Positions 63,934 through 64,000 of a DNA stretch of 64,000 nt are shown here, one piece after another (the stretch's first letter is position 1; each line of letters starts with the position of its first letter). The DNA lies in contig JAJZUL010000003.1 in the NCBI GenBank assembly GCA_021848545.1, positions 62,001-126,000 on the forward strand. Reading direction: 5' to 3'. The notes beneath the pieces were generated by a model that ran no database searches, had not been told where the DNA came from, and saw nothing but the letters and a program-made list of their open reading frames with translations. This stretch comes from Pseudomonadota bacterium. GTDB lineage: Bacteria; Pseudomonadota; Alphaproteobacteria; Rhodospirillales; Magnetospirillaceae. A program made the position numbers and the translations under genes.

Positions 63934-64000
63934 CGCCCGTTCGGCAGTGATTTTGCGCCGGAACAAACTGACTTGGCATAGCATATGGCTCGGTGCTGGC

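Overview
The window is about 64 kb of GC-rich chromosome. Its gene content points to an alphaproteobacterium of the Rhodospirillales, and Magnetospirillum or a close relative is my best guess. Supporting signs are a ChpT-like phosphotransferase beside a chemotaxis operon, intracellular PHB depolymerase, a cobalamin cluster, a bactofilin/M23 pair and a YumC-type ferredoxin-NADP reductase. The assignment is by gene content and style only. No 16S rRNA or tRNA gene was seen.

Layout. 0-5.7 kb: housekeeping genes (partial tag, htpG, hpf, queD-queE plus a small unknown, yccA) with strong hairpins between them. 5.7-9.5 kb: cobalamin genes (cbiD; cobA, a shortened SCO-like gene, cobB). 9.5-15.5 kb: phaZ, a YcgN-type gene, a TPR/glycosyltransferase-like gene, a small unknown and acs. 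15.5-16.1 kb: a non-coding strip with a dispersed repeat, then the 4.5S SRP RNA gene. 16.1-28.6 kb: a signalling block made of a J-domain protein, chpT, cheA (hybrid)-cheW-cheY-cheB-cheR, an unknown, a large REC/PAS/GGDEF/EAL protein and a DivK-like regulator. 28.6-35.2 kb: tadA, a C26 peptidase, rluB-like, rsmD, a MarR regulator, an M17 aminopeptidase, a GST and an unknown. 35.2-41.7 kb: a yejABEF-type peptide ABC transporter read with a hisN-like phosphatase. 41.7-47 kb: pheA, a truncated haemoglobin, a ferredoxin-NADP reductase, cca, a Nudix gene and a DUF1285 gene. 47-54 kb: a MoxR/DUF58/large membrane protein operon. 54-57.8 kb: M23 peptidase, bactofilin, a VanX-like dipeptidase and tsaB-rimI.

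From about 57.8 kb the character changes. After a MITE-like element comes an incomplete tail module (tape-measure-like, gpU/gpN-like, LysM, late control D, baseplate V), packed with ATGA overlaps but with no capsid, lysis or integrase genes. It is followed by a lower-GC three-gene operon: a HigB/RelE-like toxin, an HTH antitoxin with a long C-terminal tail, and a protein with SecB-like signature. I read this as a toxin-antitoxin-chaperone (TAC) module, and it is the most interesting system in the window.

Several repeat classes run through the window. Two near-identical 148-bp inverted elements with 20-bp terminal inverted repeats bracket tsaB-rimI exactly. At least four members of an intergenic family share a GCCAAG core beside a variable stem. 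Short tandem repeats of 24, 26 and 45 bp carry GCC-GGA-GGC-type mini-palindromes and lie in or at the ends of genes.
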